Below are positions 35,690-44,608 of a stretch of 64,000 nt of DNA, one piece after another. Source of the DNA: Paraburkholderia dioscoreae (GTDB lineage Bacteria; Pseudomonadota; Gammaproteobacteria; Burkholderiales; Burkholderiaceae); contig NZ_LR699554.1 of assembly GCF_902459535.1 (NCBI RefSeq), positions 2,170,001-2,234,000 on the forward strand. The letters run 5' to 3'. A program made the translations under genes and the position numbers. Each line of letters opens with the position of its first letter. Position 1 is the first letter of the stretch. Below the pieces are notes generated by a model that saw only the letters and a program-made list of their open reading frames with translations, made no database searches and was not told the origin of the DNA.

Positions 35690-35755
35690 CATATCAAAAG
35701 CGAATCGCCGTCAGTCAAAAGCGTATTTGACGGTCAATATCGTCGCCCCTAGCCT
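35690..35755 (+). promoter_or_regulatory. LysR-type regulated promoter D (for MmgE/PrpD gene)
   Basis: A CAT-N11-AT box (35690-35705, ATATCAAAAG core) is followed 37 bases from its first base by -35 TTGACG (35727-35732), a 17-bp spacer and -10 TAGCCT (35750-35755). It starts 12 bases after the lysR stop and should drive the gene at 35810. Confidence 0.65.
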
Positions 35756-35809
35756 TTGACATCCGTGACATCCGCCGGGCGCCCTCATCGGCACGCCCGC
35801 TTGTACATC

Positions 35810-37228
35810 ATGTCCGCTCAAGGCTTCACCGGTCTCGTCGACTGGCTGGTCACGCACCGCTTCGACGCCATTCCCGACAATGCGCTGAAGGCAGGCAAGC
35901 AATGCCTGCTCGACGGCATCGCGTGTTTCCGCGCGGGTTTGCAGACCGCACAGATGGACGCCTTTGCGCGTGTGCTCGCAGTCAATTCCGTCGGCCAGGG
36001 GGATCGTCCGATTCCCGTCGGCAACGCCGGGCGGGCGGGCCTCTTCGACGCGGTGACGCTGTATGCAAACGCCGCGAACATCCTCGATTTCGACGACTGC
36101 TTCCGCGAAGAAGCGCCGTCGCATCCTGGCGCGACGATCATCGGTCCGGCGCTCGCATGCGCGCATCTGCTCGCGCGCAGCGGATGCGAACTGCTGCACG
36201 CGGTCGTGATCGCATATGAGGCGTCCCTGCGAATCGGCGCGATGCTGTGCCCGAGCGACGCGGCACCGTCGAAAGACATCGGCTATGCGACATGGCAGAT
36301 GTTCGGCGCATTCATCGCGGCGGGCCGACTCTTCGGTCTGAACCGCGACCAATGGCTGCAAGGCTTCGGACTCGCCGCGCAGCAGGCGCCGCTGCCGTCG
36401 ATCGTGCGTGCGAATCCGGCCGGCGGTTACACGTGGCTGAAGAACGGCTACGGCGCGGCGGCCGCGGCGGGCGTGCAGTCGGCGTGTCTCGCGAAAGAGG
36501 GATTCATCGGCGATCAACATTTCTTCTCGCGCAATTTCGGCTTCTGGAAAACCTACGGCTCCGATCGCCTGCGCCCCGAGTGTCTCTCAACCATGCCCGG
36601 CGACGACTGGTGGATCCGCCGCGTCGAATTCAAGCCGTGGGCGTGCTGCCGCTGGGCCCATCCCGCGCTCGAAGCCATCCTGCAGATGAAGCCGTCGTTC
36701 GACGTCACGCAGATCGAACACATCGACGTGCATTCGTTCCGCGAGTTCGTCGGTACGCTCGATTCGCCCTTTCCGACGAATCTCGTCGATGCGCAGTTCA
36801 ACGCGCGCTTTCTGATTGCGTCGGCGTGCGTCGCCGACGACTTCAACGCCGCGCTGCGCACGCCCGATTTCGAATCCGCGGCCATCCGCGCGCTATTCGC
36901 GAAGATCGACATTCATCACGACGCCGCGCTCGATCGGCAGCACCGCGCAGACATGTCGATCCCGACGCGCGTCGCCGTCATGCTGAAGGACGGCTCGACG
37001 CAAGAACGTGTGCTCACGGAGCCGCGGGGTTCGCAACGGCGGGAACCAACGACGTTCGACGACACCGTCTCGAAGTATCGAAGCACGCTCGCGCCGTTGA
37101 TCGGCTTGGCAGCGGCGGAACGCGCTCTCGCCGTCGTCATGCAACTCGAAACTTACCCGGCGCGCGATCTGATGAACGCGCTGTTCGCCTCGCCCGAAAC
37201 GCTTACACCTGAACGCCGCCCGTGCTGA
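35810..37228 (+). CDS. MmgE/PrpD family protein
   Basis: This 472-residue protein belongs to the 2-methylcitrate dehydratase/iminodisuccinate epimerase/cis-aconitate decarboxylase superfamily. Typical features are the N-terminal helical domain (CLLDGIACFRAG), NAANILDFDDCF with paired Asp residues, and HPGATIIGPALA. The exact reaction, a dehydration or epimerisation, is unknown. Context places it in the LysR regulon, perhaps acting on an amino-dicarboxylic intermediate. The ATG at 35810 fits promoter D. The last 26 bases overlap the convergent iclR gene. Confidence 0.88.
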   Translation: MSAQGFTGLVDWLVTHRFDAIPDNALKAGKQCLLDGIACFRAGLQTAQMDAFARVLAVNSVGQGDRPIPVGNAGRAGLFDAVTLYANAANILDFDDCFREEAPSHPGATIIGPALACAHLLARSGCELLHAVVIAYEASLRIGAMLCPSDAAPSKDIGYATWQMFGAFIAAGRLFGLNRDQWLQGFGLAAQQAPLPSIVRANPAGGYTWLKNGYGAAAAAGVQSACLAKEGFIGDQHFFSRNFGFWKTYGSDRLRPECLSTMPGDDWWIRRVEFKPWACCRWAHPALEAILQMKPSFDVTQIEHIDVHSFREFVGTLDSPFPTNLVDAQFNARFLIASACVADDFNAALRTPDFESAAIRALFAKIDIHHDAALDRQHRADMSIPTRVAVMLKDGSTQERVLTEPRGSQRREPTTFDDTVSKYRSTLAPLIGLAAAERALAVVMQLETYPARDLMNALFASPETLTPERRPC

Positions 37229-37949
37229 TTCGCGCCGCCGTGTCCATCACCGCGCGCCCCCATTCGTCGATACGGCTTTCGGTGAAGCGCTGCTCGGGCA
37301 TCGAGATGCAGATGCTCGCGACCGCAATGCCGTTGCTGTCGAAGATCGGCGCGCCGATCGCGTAGATGGCGCGGCGGTACTGGCCGAGGTTGATCGAGTA
37401 GCCGCGCTCGCGAATGCGCGCGATTTCCTCGCGAATCAGCGCCGGATCGTTGATGGTGCGGTCGCCGTACTTCGGCAGATCGCGCGCGAGGATCGTCGCG
37501 ATCTGCCGTTCGTTCATGAACGCGAGCAGCGCGAGTCCGTTCGCGGTAGCGTGGAACGGCGACACGTTGCCGATCGAATAGGCGGTGCGTACGAACTGTT
37601 TGCACTCGCTTTCCTCGACCAGAACCATCGCATCGGTGCCGTCCGGAATCGACAGATGAACCGTTTCGTTGACAAGGTTGCACAGGTCCTGCATCGGCTC
37701 GCGCGCCGCGCGTTGCAACGCGCCGCCCTTCAACGCGTTCGGCCGTACGCCGAGCACGCGCGGGCTGATTTCCCAACGCGTGAATTCGCCGCTCGCCTGA
37801 CGCAGCCAGCCGGCCTCCTGGAAGGTCAGCAACACGCGCTGCACGCTGGATTTGGGCATCTGCAACAGCTTGGACAACTCGCCGACGCCGACGGGCTGAT
37901 GCGCGGACACCGCTTCGATGATTTCAATGCTCTTTAGCAGACTGTTCAT
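37203..37949 (-). CDS. IclR-family transcriptional regulator
   Basis: This 248-residue regulator has a winged helix at the N-terminus (VGELSKLLQMPKSSVQRVLLTF, recognition part MPKSSVQRVL) and an IclR effector domain (SPFHATANGLALLAF, SINLGQYRRAIYAIGAPIFD). It is divergent from the binding-protein gene at 38122 and probably controls the hydantoinase/Pot-type transport operon through the operator-like repeats at 38011-38038. Confidence 0.93.
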   Translation of the reverse strand: MNSLLKSIEIIEAVSAHQPVGVGELSKLLQMPKSSVQRVLLTFQEAGWLRQASGEFTRWEISPRVLGVRPNALKGGALQRAAREPMQDLCNLVNETVHLSIPDGTDAMVLVEESECKQFVRTAYSIGNVSPFHATANGLALLAFMNERQIATILARDLPKYGDRTINDPALIREEIARIRERGYSINLGQYRRAIYAIGAPIFDSNGIAVASICISMPEQRFTESRIDEWGRAVMDTAARISTGGVQV

Positions 37950-37961
37950 TTTTTTGGCGCC

Positions 37962-38038
37962 TTGCGATCAAAAAACTCGCGTGCTACCTTGTACCACGAT
38001 GAAGCACGTCGTTCCGTATAGTGGCACACATAAGGAAC
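37962..38038 (+). promoter_or_regulatory. Promoter and IclR-like operator upstream of the Pot/hydantoinase operon
   Basis: A -35 TTGCGA (37962-37967), 17-bp spacer and -10 TACCTT (37985-37990) face the gene at 38122. About 20 bases downstream lies GTTCC-N7-GGCAC (38011-38027), an imperfect palindrome of IclR-operator type. A further GGAAC at 38034-38038 completes perfect GTTCC/GGAAC arms with the first half-site. Binding there would block transcription. Confidence 0.5.
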
Positions 38039-38121
38039 GATCGCAAGCCGCACTCGTGGATCAGGCAGCGCTGCCGGAAGGCAGCGTCCGGTGTTCCGAT
38101 GGTTCAACCGAAAGGAAAAGA

Positions 38122-39171
38122 ATGAAGCGACTCGCCTCCCGAAGCTTTCCGCTGTCCTGCCGCGCCGCCGTCCTGACGCTCTCCGTGCTGTGCGCCGCTC
38201 ACACCGCGCATGCCGCCGATCTCACTGTGACTGCGTTCGGCGGCACGTGGGAAAAGGCCTATCGCAAATGCTTCGTCGAACCGTTCGAGAAGCAGACCGG
38301 CAAGAGCGTCGATGTGACGCTCGGCAATCCGCTGCAATGGGTGAATCAGGCTGCCGCGAATCCGGCCAGACCGCCGATCGACGTGATGGTGAGCACACCC
38401 GAGGCGACGCATATCGCGATCGAACGGAAGCTTCTCGATCCGGTGACTGTGAAGGAAGTGCCGAATCTCGCGCAACTCGATCCGCGTCTGGTCGCGTACG
38501 GTCACGGTTACGGCTTTCCGATCACGTACGGCGATTTCGGCCTGATGTACAGCACCAAGCGCGTGAAGATTCCGCCGAAGTCATGGAAGGAATTCGTCGA
38601 CGGCGTGGTCGCCGGCAAGTATCAGGCGGGCCTTCCCGACATCAACTATGTTGCGACACCGGCCGGTCTGATCACGCTGTTCAATCAACTCTACGGCGGC
38701 TCGCCGACCAACATCCAGCCCGCGCTCGACCAGGTCAAGCGCATGCGCGACAGCAAGAACGTGACGTTCTTCAGCGATCCGAACGCGCCGCTCAACGCGA
38801 TGCGCAACGGCGATATCGACATCGCGATGTATTACGACGGCCGCGCGTGGGCCGAGCACGACACGACCAATCCGGACATCGCGTGGATCAACCCGTCGCC
38901 GGGTTCGGTCGCCTTTCCGAACATGGCGGTAAAAGTAAAGAACGGCTCGCCGCTAGGCACGCAGTTCCTCAACACGCTCGCGTCGAGCGAAGGCCAGACG
39001 TGCTTCGCCAACGCGATGCAGTACACCGCGTCGAACACGAAGGTGGCCTACAACGCGAAAGTGAAGCCACGCATCGCGACGGTGGATGGATCGATCTGGG
39101 TCAATTTCGACGACATCGGCAGGTACGTGCCGCAGTGGATCGAGGCCTGGAACAAGCAGATCGGCCGGTGA
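38122..39171 (+). CDS. ABC transporter substrate-binding protein, PotD-like
   Basis: This 349-residue periplasmic receptor has a signal peptide (cut after AHAAD-type AHA) and a mature start DLTVTAFGGTWEKAY, typical of spermidine/putrescine-type family 1 binding proteins. AAGG before the ATG at 38122 sets the start. Its permeases and ATPase lie at 43418-46322, after the two hydantoinase genes, all in one direction. The ligand is unknown; hydantoin- or lactam-like molecules are suggested by the enclosed enzymes. Confidence 0.9.
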   Translation: MKRLASRSFPLSCRAAVLTLSVLCAAHTAHAADLTVTAFGGTWEKAYRKCFVEPFEKQTGKSVDVTLGNPLQWVNQAAANPARPPIDVMVSTPEATHIAIERKLLDPVTVKEVPNLAQLDPRLVAYGHGYGFPITYGDFGLMYSTKRVKIPPKSWKEFVDGVVAGKYQAGLPDINYVATPAGLITLFNQLYGGSPTNIQPALDQVKRMRDSKNVTFFSDPNAPLNAMRNGDIDIAMYYDGRAWAEHDTTNPDIAWINPSPGSVAFPNMAVKVKNGSPLGTQFLNTLASSEGQTCFANAMQYTASNTKVAYNAKVKPRIATVDGSIWVNFDDIGRYVPQWIEAWNKQIGR

Positions 39172-39234
39172 GCGCCGTGAGGCACTGAAGACCGATCGGC
39201 AGTAACGCAGACGCAACCGGACAGGAAAAAAGCA

Positions 39235-41274
39235 ATGGGGCTGAGAATCGGAGTGGATATCGGCGGGTCGTTCACCGACTTCGCCGTGCTGGACGACGAG
39301 ACGCGGACGACCCGCACACTCAAGGTATTTTCGCGGCCGGATTCCCCCGGCAGCGAAGTGATCGACGGGATGCAGGGCTTGCGCGACCGCTTCGGCATCG
39401 ATGCTCGCGACGTCGTGTATTTCACGCACGGCACGACGGTCGGCGTGAATTCGGTCGTGCAGCGCAAAGGGCTGCGTCTCGCTCTGATCACGACGCGCAA
39501 CTTCGAGGATGTGCTCGACATAGCGCGTCTTAAGATTCCCGACATGTATCACCTGATGTCGCGCCGCCCGGAACCGCTCGTCACGCGCGACCGCGTGTTC
39601 GGCGTGGATGGTCGCATGAGTCCCGACGGCACCGAGGAAGCGCCGGTCGACGAAGCCAGCGTACTCGCCGCGCTCGGCGAGCTGCAGGCGGCGAAGTGCG
39701 AAGGCGTGGTGATCTCGCTGCTGCATTCGTATCGCAACCCGGCGCACGAACAGCACGTCAAGGCGATCATCGAAAAAGCCGCGCCCGGTTTCTTCGTGTC
39801 GTGTTCGCATGAAGTGTGGCCGATCATCCGCGAATACGAACGCACCGTGACCGCGACGATCGGCGGTTACGTGCAGCCGCGCGTGTCGCAATACCTGACG
39901 CGCCTGCAGGCGGCGCTCGCCGAAAGCGGCGTCGGCGCCGACCTGAAGGTGACGAAGTCGAACGGCGGCGTGATGAGCGCCGAAAACGGCAAGAGCAACT
40001 GCGTACAGATGATCCTGTCGGGCACGGCGGCGGGTGTGATCGGCGCGTCGTATCTCGCCGGTATGTGCGGCATCAAGGACTGCATGAGCCTCGACATCGG
40101 CGGCACGACCGCCGACGTCGCGTTGATCGTCGATGGCAAACCGCAATACGCGACCGGCGAATATATCGGCGACTTCCAGATCCACATTCCTTCGGTGTCC
40201 GTTTCGTCGATCGGCGACGGCGGCGGCTCGATCGCGTGGGTCGACGATTTCGGCGTGTTGAAGGTCGGCCCGGAAAGCGCGGGCTCGAATCCCGGTCCGG
40301 TGTGCTACGGCCGCGGCGGCACGCGCCCGACGATCACCGATGCGTTCGCGGTGATCGGCGTGCTCGGCCGCGCGTCGCTCGGCTACAACGCGGTGCAGGT
40401 CGACGTGGACGCGAGCCGCCGTGCGCTCGAACCGCTCGCGCAACGCCTCGGCATGGACGTACATCAGACGGCGGCAGCGATCATCGACGTATCGGTGTCG
40501 GGCATGTACGGTGGCGTGAGCCGCATCGTGTCGCGCTTCGGCATCGATCCGCGCGCATTCTCGCTGATGCCGTTCGGCGGCGCGGGGCCGATGCTCGGCG
40601 GCTTCCTCGCGCGCGCGCTGAACATGAAGCACCTCGTCGTGCCGACGACGCCGGGCGTGCTGAGCGCGCTCGGCGGCTTGATCGCGGATACGAAAAACGA
40701 TTTTGTACGCACCACGTATTACCCGCTCGACGCCGCGTCGCTCACCAAGCTCGCAGGCGATCTGTCGGTGCTCGAACAGCAGGCGCGCGAATGGATCGTC
40801 AGCGAAACCGGCTCGGACACGGGCGCGGAAATGACGGTGTCCGCGGACATGCGCTATCGCGGCCAGTCGTTCGAAGTCGACACGCCGCTCGACCCGCAAT
40901 CGATTTTCCAGGGCGATCTCGCGAAGATCGCCGATGCGTTCCATCGCGAGCATCACCGTCTTTACGGGCACAGCGACGAGCGCTCGTCCGTGCAGGTCGT
41001 CGCCCTGCGTCTGGTCATCAGTCTGCCGACGCCGAAGCCCGACATGCCGAAGATCGAACGCGGCGAAGGCGCGCCGCCCGTCGAGGCGATGATCGACGTG
41101 TATCTGGACGGCGCCTGGCGCACCGTGCCGATGTACCGCCGCGTCGCGCTGCTGGCCGGTCAGCGTTTCGACGGCCCGGCGATCGTCACGCAGGACGACA
41201 CGACGACCTGCGTGCTGCCCGGCTTCGAAGCCGTGGTCGATGAATACGGCAACCTGCTGCTGTCGGCGCAGTGA
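39235..41274 (+). CDS. hyuA: Hydantoinase/oxoprolinase subunit A
   Basis: This 679-residue ATP-binding subunit of an ATP-dependent cyclic-amide hydrolase (N-methylhydantoinase or 5-oxoprolinase type) contains the actin-like phosphate motifs IGVDIGGSFTDFAV and SLDIGGTTADVALI. FTHGTTVGVN and GSNPGPVCYGRGG are also present. AGGA precedes the ATG. It works with subunit B encoded 20 bases downstream. Acetone-carboxylase-like activity is a less likely alternative, since no gamma subunit is present. Confidence 0.92.
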   Translation: MGLRIGVDIGGSFTDFAVLDDETRTTRTLKVFSRPDSPGSEVIDGMQGLRDRFGIDARDVVYFTHGTTVGVNSVVQRKGLRLALITTRNFEDVLDIARLKIPDMYHLMSRRPEPLVTRDRVFGVDGRMSPDGTEEAPVDEASVLAALGELQAAKCEGVVISLLHSYRNPAHEQHVKAIIEKAAPGFFVSCSHEVWPIIREYERTVTATIGGYVQPRVSQYLTRLQAALAESGVGADLKVTKSNGGVMSAENGKSNCVQMILSGTAAGVIGASYLAGMCGIKDCMSLDIGGTTADVALIVDGKPQYATGEYIGDFQIHIPSVSVSSIGDGGGSIAWVDDFGVLKVGPESAGSNPGPVCYGRGGTRPTITDAFAVIGVLGRASLGYNAVQVDVDASRRALEPLAQRLGMDVHQTAAAIIDVSVSGMYGGVSRIVSRFGIDPRAFSLMPFGGAGPMLGGFLARALNMKHLVVPTTPGVLSALGGLIADTKNDFVRTTYYPLDAASLTKLAGDLSVLEQQAREWIVSETGSDTGAEMTVSADMRYRGQSFEVDTPLDPQSIFQGDLAKIADAFHREHHRLYGHSDERSSVQVVALRLVISLPTPKPDMPKIERGEGAPPVEAMIDVYLDGAWRTVPMYRRVALLAGQRFDGPAIVTQDDTTTCVLPGFEAVVDEYGNLLLSAQ

Positions 41275-41294
41275 CATCACAAGGACATGCATCC

Positions 41295-43310
41295 ATGAGC
41301 TTCAACCGATCCGTTCTGCAAATCTTCGCGAACTACTGTGTCGCGGCCGCCGAGAGCATGGCCTACACGCTCGTGCGCACCGCCCATTCGGCGTTCGTGA
41401 AGGAAACCGAAGACTTCTCCTGCACCATCATGACGCCCGAGGGCCATACGTTCGCGTCGCCGAAGACACTCGGTGCCACGTGGTATCCGGGTCTCGACTT
41501 CGGCTCGGTGATCAGCGCGATCGATCACTACGAGCCCGGCGACATCGGCATGACCAACGACGCGTACAGTGGCTACGTCGCCACGCACACACCCGACGTG
41601 ATGATGTGGAAGCCGGTGTTCTACGAAACCGAAATCGTCTGCTACGTCGGCGGCCACATTCACAACACCGACATGGGCGGCGCGGTGCCGGCGTCGCTGT
41701 CGCGCTCGTTGACCGAGATCTATCAGGAAGGCATCCGCTGGGCGCCGACCAAGATCGTGCGCGCGGGCGTGCTCGACGAAGCGCTGCTCGATCACATGGC
41801 GATCAACGTGCGCGCCGCCGAGCAGAACCGCGGCGACCTGAAAGCGCAGATCGCGATGCTGATGACCGGCGAACGCCGTGTGCTGGAGATCATCGAGCGC
41901 TTCGGCATCGACGACTTCAAGGCCGGCATGCACGCGATGATTGACTACTCGGAAGAGCAGGCGCGCGCGATCGTCGCGGGCATGCCCGACGGCGAGTATT
42001 TTTTCGCCGAATTCGCCGACGAGGATTCAGTCAACGGCAAGCCGCTGCGCGTCGCGCTGACGCTGAAGGTCGAAGGCGAATCGCTGGTGCTCGATTTCAC
42101 CGGCAGCGATCCACAGCTCAATTCGTCGCTGAACATGCCGACCGGCGGCAAGGAGCGCCACGTGCTGGCGCTGGTCGGGCTGAACTACGTGCTCTATTCG
42201 CTGCAGCCCGATCTGCTGCTGAACATCGGCATGCTGAAAGTGGCGCGCTGCATTCTGCCCGAGGGCACGATCATGAACTGCGTGCCGCCCGCAGCGGTCG
42301 GCATGCGCAGCCTGACGTGCAAGGTCGCGCAGATGGTGACGTTCGGCGCGTTCTCGATGGTGTGTCCGGATCGCCTGCCCGCGTGTCCCGCCGGCGGCAT
42401 GTCGATCCTCAACGTGCGCACCGTCGATAGCGACGGCCGCACGGTGATCGCGGCGATTGGTCCGGTCGGCGGCGGTGCGGGCGGCATGCCGCACGGCGAC
42501 GGCTCCGACGCGTCGGGCGCCAACGTCGCATTCCTGCGCAACACGCCGGTCGAGATCAACGAAGCCGAAGTGCCGATCCGCATCCTCAAGTACGGCGTGG
42601 TGCCGGGCAGCGCGGGCGCCGGTCGCTATCGCGGCGGCCTCGGCACGGTGATGGAGTTCCGCGTGTTCTCGCCGGGGACGCTCGTCACCGCGCGCAACCG
42701 CGACCGCTCGCGCTTCGCGTCGTGGGGCGTGCTGGGCGGCAAGGCGGGCGCGGTGTCGCGCTTCACGCGCAATCCGGGCACGGCGAGCGAAGAAAACCTC
42801 GGCGTCACCGATCTCGTCGTCTGCGGCCCCGGCGACGTGATCCGTCTCGAAGGCTGCGGCGGCGGCGGCTATGGCAATCCGTACGAACGCGATCCGCAGA
42901 TGGTCGCGACCGACGTGCATCGCGGCTACCTGAGCGAAAGCGATGCACTCGCGCTGTACGGCGTCGCGCTGCGCGATGGCGGAGTCGACGTGAACGCGAC
43001 CCGCGTACGGCGTGCCGAACTGTGCGCCGACGCACCGGGCACACCCCCCCCGCACTTCGACTACGGCGCCGCACGCACCGCGTACGAAGCGCGCTGGACG
43101 CGCGAGCGCTATGAGGTGCTGACGCGGATTCTCACCGATGCGCCGGTGGTGTGGCGGCACTTCCTGAAGCACAAGATCTTCGATGCGTTCGACGCATGGG
43201 AAGCCGAAGACCGCCTCGCGCCTGGCGGCAAAGCGATCCGCGACATCTTCGATGCCGTCGTGACGCAGTATCCGCAGCTGCTCGATACGCAGCGGGCGGC
43301 GCACGCGTGA
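41295..43310 (+). CDS. hyuB: Hydantoinase/oxoprolinase subunit B
   Basis: This 671-residue hydantoinase B subunit has the family blocks VRTAHSAFVKETEDFSC, TNDAYSGYVATHTPDV and GGHIHNTDMGG, which contains the metal-type His/Asp residues. The C-terminus has GGGYGNPYERDPQMV. It completes the ATP-dependent ring-opening enzyme with HyuA. The ATG at 41295 has AAGGA nine bases upstream; an in-frame GTG at 41271 overlapping the hyuA stop lacks a ribosome-binding site. Confidence 0.92.
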   Translation: MSFNRSVLQIFANYCVAAAESMAYTLVRTAHSAFVKETEDFSCTIMTPEGHTFASPKTLGATWYPGLDFGSVISAIDHYEPGDIGMTNDAYSGYVATHTPDVMMWKPVFYETEIVCYVGGHIHNTDMGGAVPASLSRSLTEIYQEGIRWAPTKIVRAGVLDEALLDHMAINVRAAEQNRGDLKAQIAMLMTGERRVLEIIERFGIDDFKAGMHAMIDYSEEQARAIVAGMPDGEYFFAEFADEDSVNGKPLRVALTLKVEGESLVLDFTGSDPQLNSSLNMPTGGKERHVLALVGLNYVLYSLQPDLLLNIGMLKVARCILPEGTIMNCVPPAAVGMRSLTCKVAQMVTFGAFSMVCPDRLPACPAGGMSILNVRTVDSDGRTVIAAIGPVGGGAGGMPHGDGSDASGANVAFLRNTPVEINEAEVPIRILKYGVVPGSAGAGRYRGGLGTVMEFRVFSPGTLVTARNRDRSRFASWGVLGGKAGAVSRFTRNPGTASEENLGVTDLVVCGPGDVIRLEGCGGGGYGNPYERDPQMVATDVHRGYLSESDALALYGVALRDGGVDVNATRVRRAELCADAPGTPPPHFDYGAARTAYEARWTRERYEVLTRILTDAPVVWRHFLKHKIFDAFDAWEAEDRLAPGGKAIRDIFDAVVTQYPQLLDTQRAAHA

Positions 43311-43417
43311 CGAAGGCGCGAGGCACGGCATCCAGCACTGCGCCTCGATTTGAAGTCGGCGCGGTGGGATCGGTAATGAAGTTCGGCAAGCTCACAAACT
43401 GGAAGAAGAGGCACGCG

Positions 43418-44608
43418 ATGTTCCAATCCGCGAATTCGATCTCCGGCGCGGCGGCCGGCGCCGACGCGCCCGCCACGCCGCTGCGCTCGCAACCGTTGTC
43501 GCTCGAAGGCGTCAGCAAACGCTTCGGCACCATCACCGCGCTCGAAAGCCTGTCGCTCGACGTGCGGGCCGGCGAACTCGTCGCGCTGCTCGGGCCGTCG
43601 GGTTGCGGCAAGACCACCACGCTGCGTCTGATCGCCGGATTCGACTATCCCGACACCGGCGCGATCCGCATCGCCGGGCGCGACGTGACGAACGTGCCGT
43701 CGAACAAGCGCGGGCTCGGCATGGTATTCCAGAACTACAGCCTGTTTCCGCACCTGACGGTCGCGGAAAACATCGCGTTCGGGCTGCGCATGGCGGGCGT
43801 GCCGAAGCGCGACCGCGCACCGCACGTGGCGCGCATGCTCGATCTGATCCGCCTGCCCGGTTTCGGCGATCGCCGCATCGCGCAGATGTCGGGCGGCCAG
43901 CAGCAGCGCGTCGCGCTGGCGCGCGCGATCGTCACGAATCCGTCTGTGCTGCTGCTCGACGAACCGCTCGGCGCGCTCGACAAGAATCTGCGCGAAGGCA
44001 TGCAGTTCGAGTTGAAGTCGCTGCAGCATAAGCTCGGCATCACGAGCGTGATGGTGACGCACGACCAGGAAGAAGCGCTGACGATGAGCGATCGCGTCGT
44101 CGTGATGAATCAAGGACGCATCCTGCAATCGGGCACCCCGCGCGACGTCTACGACCGGCCGCGCACGCGCTTTGTCGCGGAATTTCTCGGCGCGGCGAAC
44201 ATCCTGCCGTTTTCGGTCGCGCGCGGCGAACAGGGCTGGCTCGATATCGCGGTCGGTGCGCCTCATGGCGACGCACGCGTGACTTGCCGCGTGGCGCATG
44301 CGCTGCCCGCGCCGCTCGGAGCGGGCGCGTCGGGCGAGCTTGCGGTCCGGCCGGAGAAACTGCGCTTCGGCGCGCCACGCGATGGCGAGATCGCATTCGA
44401 CGGCGTGGTCCAGGCGCGTGTGTTTCGCGGCTCGCAGCACGCGTACCGCGTCGATGTGCCGTCGCTGAAGCAGACCTTCAGTGTGTACGAACAGTCGAAT
44501 TCGACGGCGGCCTTCGAGCCCGGCCACGCGGTCAGCGTGTCGATCGGCCAGGACGATCTGGTCGTACTCGAAGCGGAGCCGAACGAACGCGACGGAGCCA
44601 CGCGATGA
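43418..44608 (+). CDS. ABC transporter ATP-binding protein, PotA-like
   Basis: This 396-residue ATPase has Walker A GPSGCGKTT, Q-loop MVFQNYSLFPH, signature MSGGQQQR, Walker B LLLDEPLG and a C-terminal TOBE domain (from about residue 270). It energises the two following permeases. GAAGAAGAGG seven bases before the ATG at 43418 supports this start, though an in-frame ATG 40 bases upstream exists. Its stop overlaps the next start. Confidence 0.92.
   Translation: MFQSANSISGAAAGADAPATPLRSQPLSLEGVSKRFGTITALESLSLDVRAGELVALLGPSGCGKTTTLRLIAGFDYPDTGAIRIAGRDVTNVPSNKRGLGMVFQNYSLFPHLTVAENIAFGLRMAGVPKRDRAPHVARMLDLIRLPGFGDRRIAQMSGGQQQRVALARAIVTNPSVLLLDEPLGALDKNLREGMQFELKSLQHKLGITSVMVTHDQEEALTMSDRVVVMNQGRILQSGTPRDVYDRPRTRFVAEFLGAANILPFSVARGEQGWLDIAVGAPHGDARVTCRVAHALPAPLGAGASGELAVRPEKLRFGAPRDGEIAFDGVVQARVFRGSQHAYRVDVPSLKQTFSVYEQSNSTAAFEPGHAVSVSIGQDDLVVLEAEPNERDGATR

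Noticed and set aside
38019..38040. TGGCAC near 38022 as part of a sigma-54 promoter
   Set aside because: The -12 TTGC element is absent at the needed distance; the bases fit an IclR-type palindrome instead.
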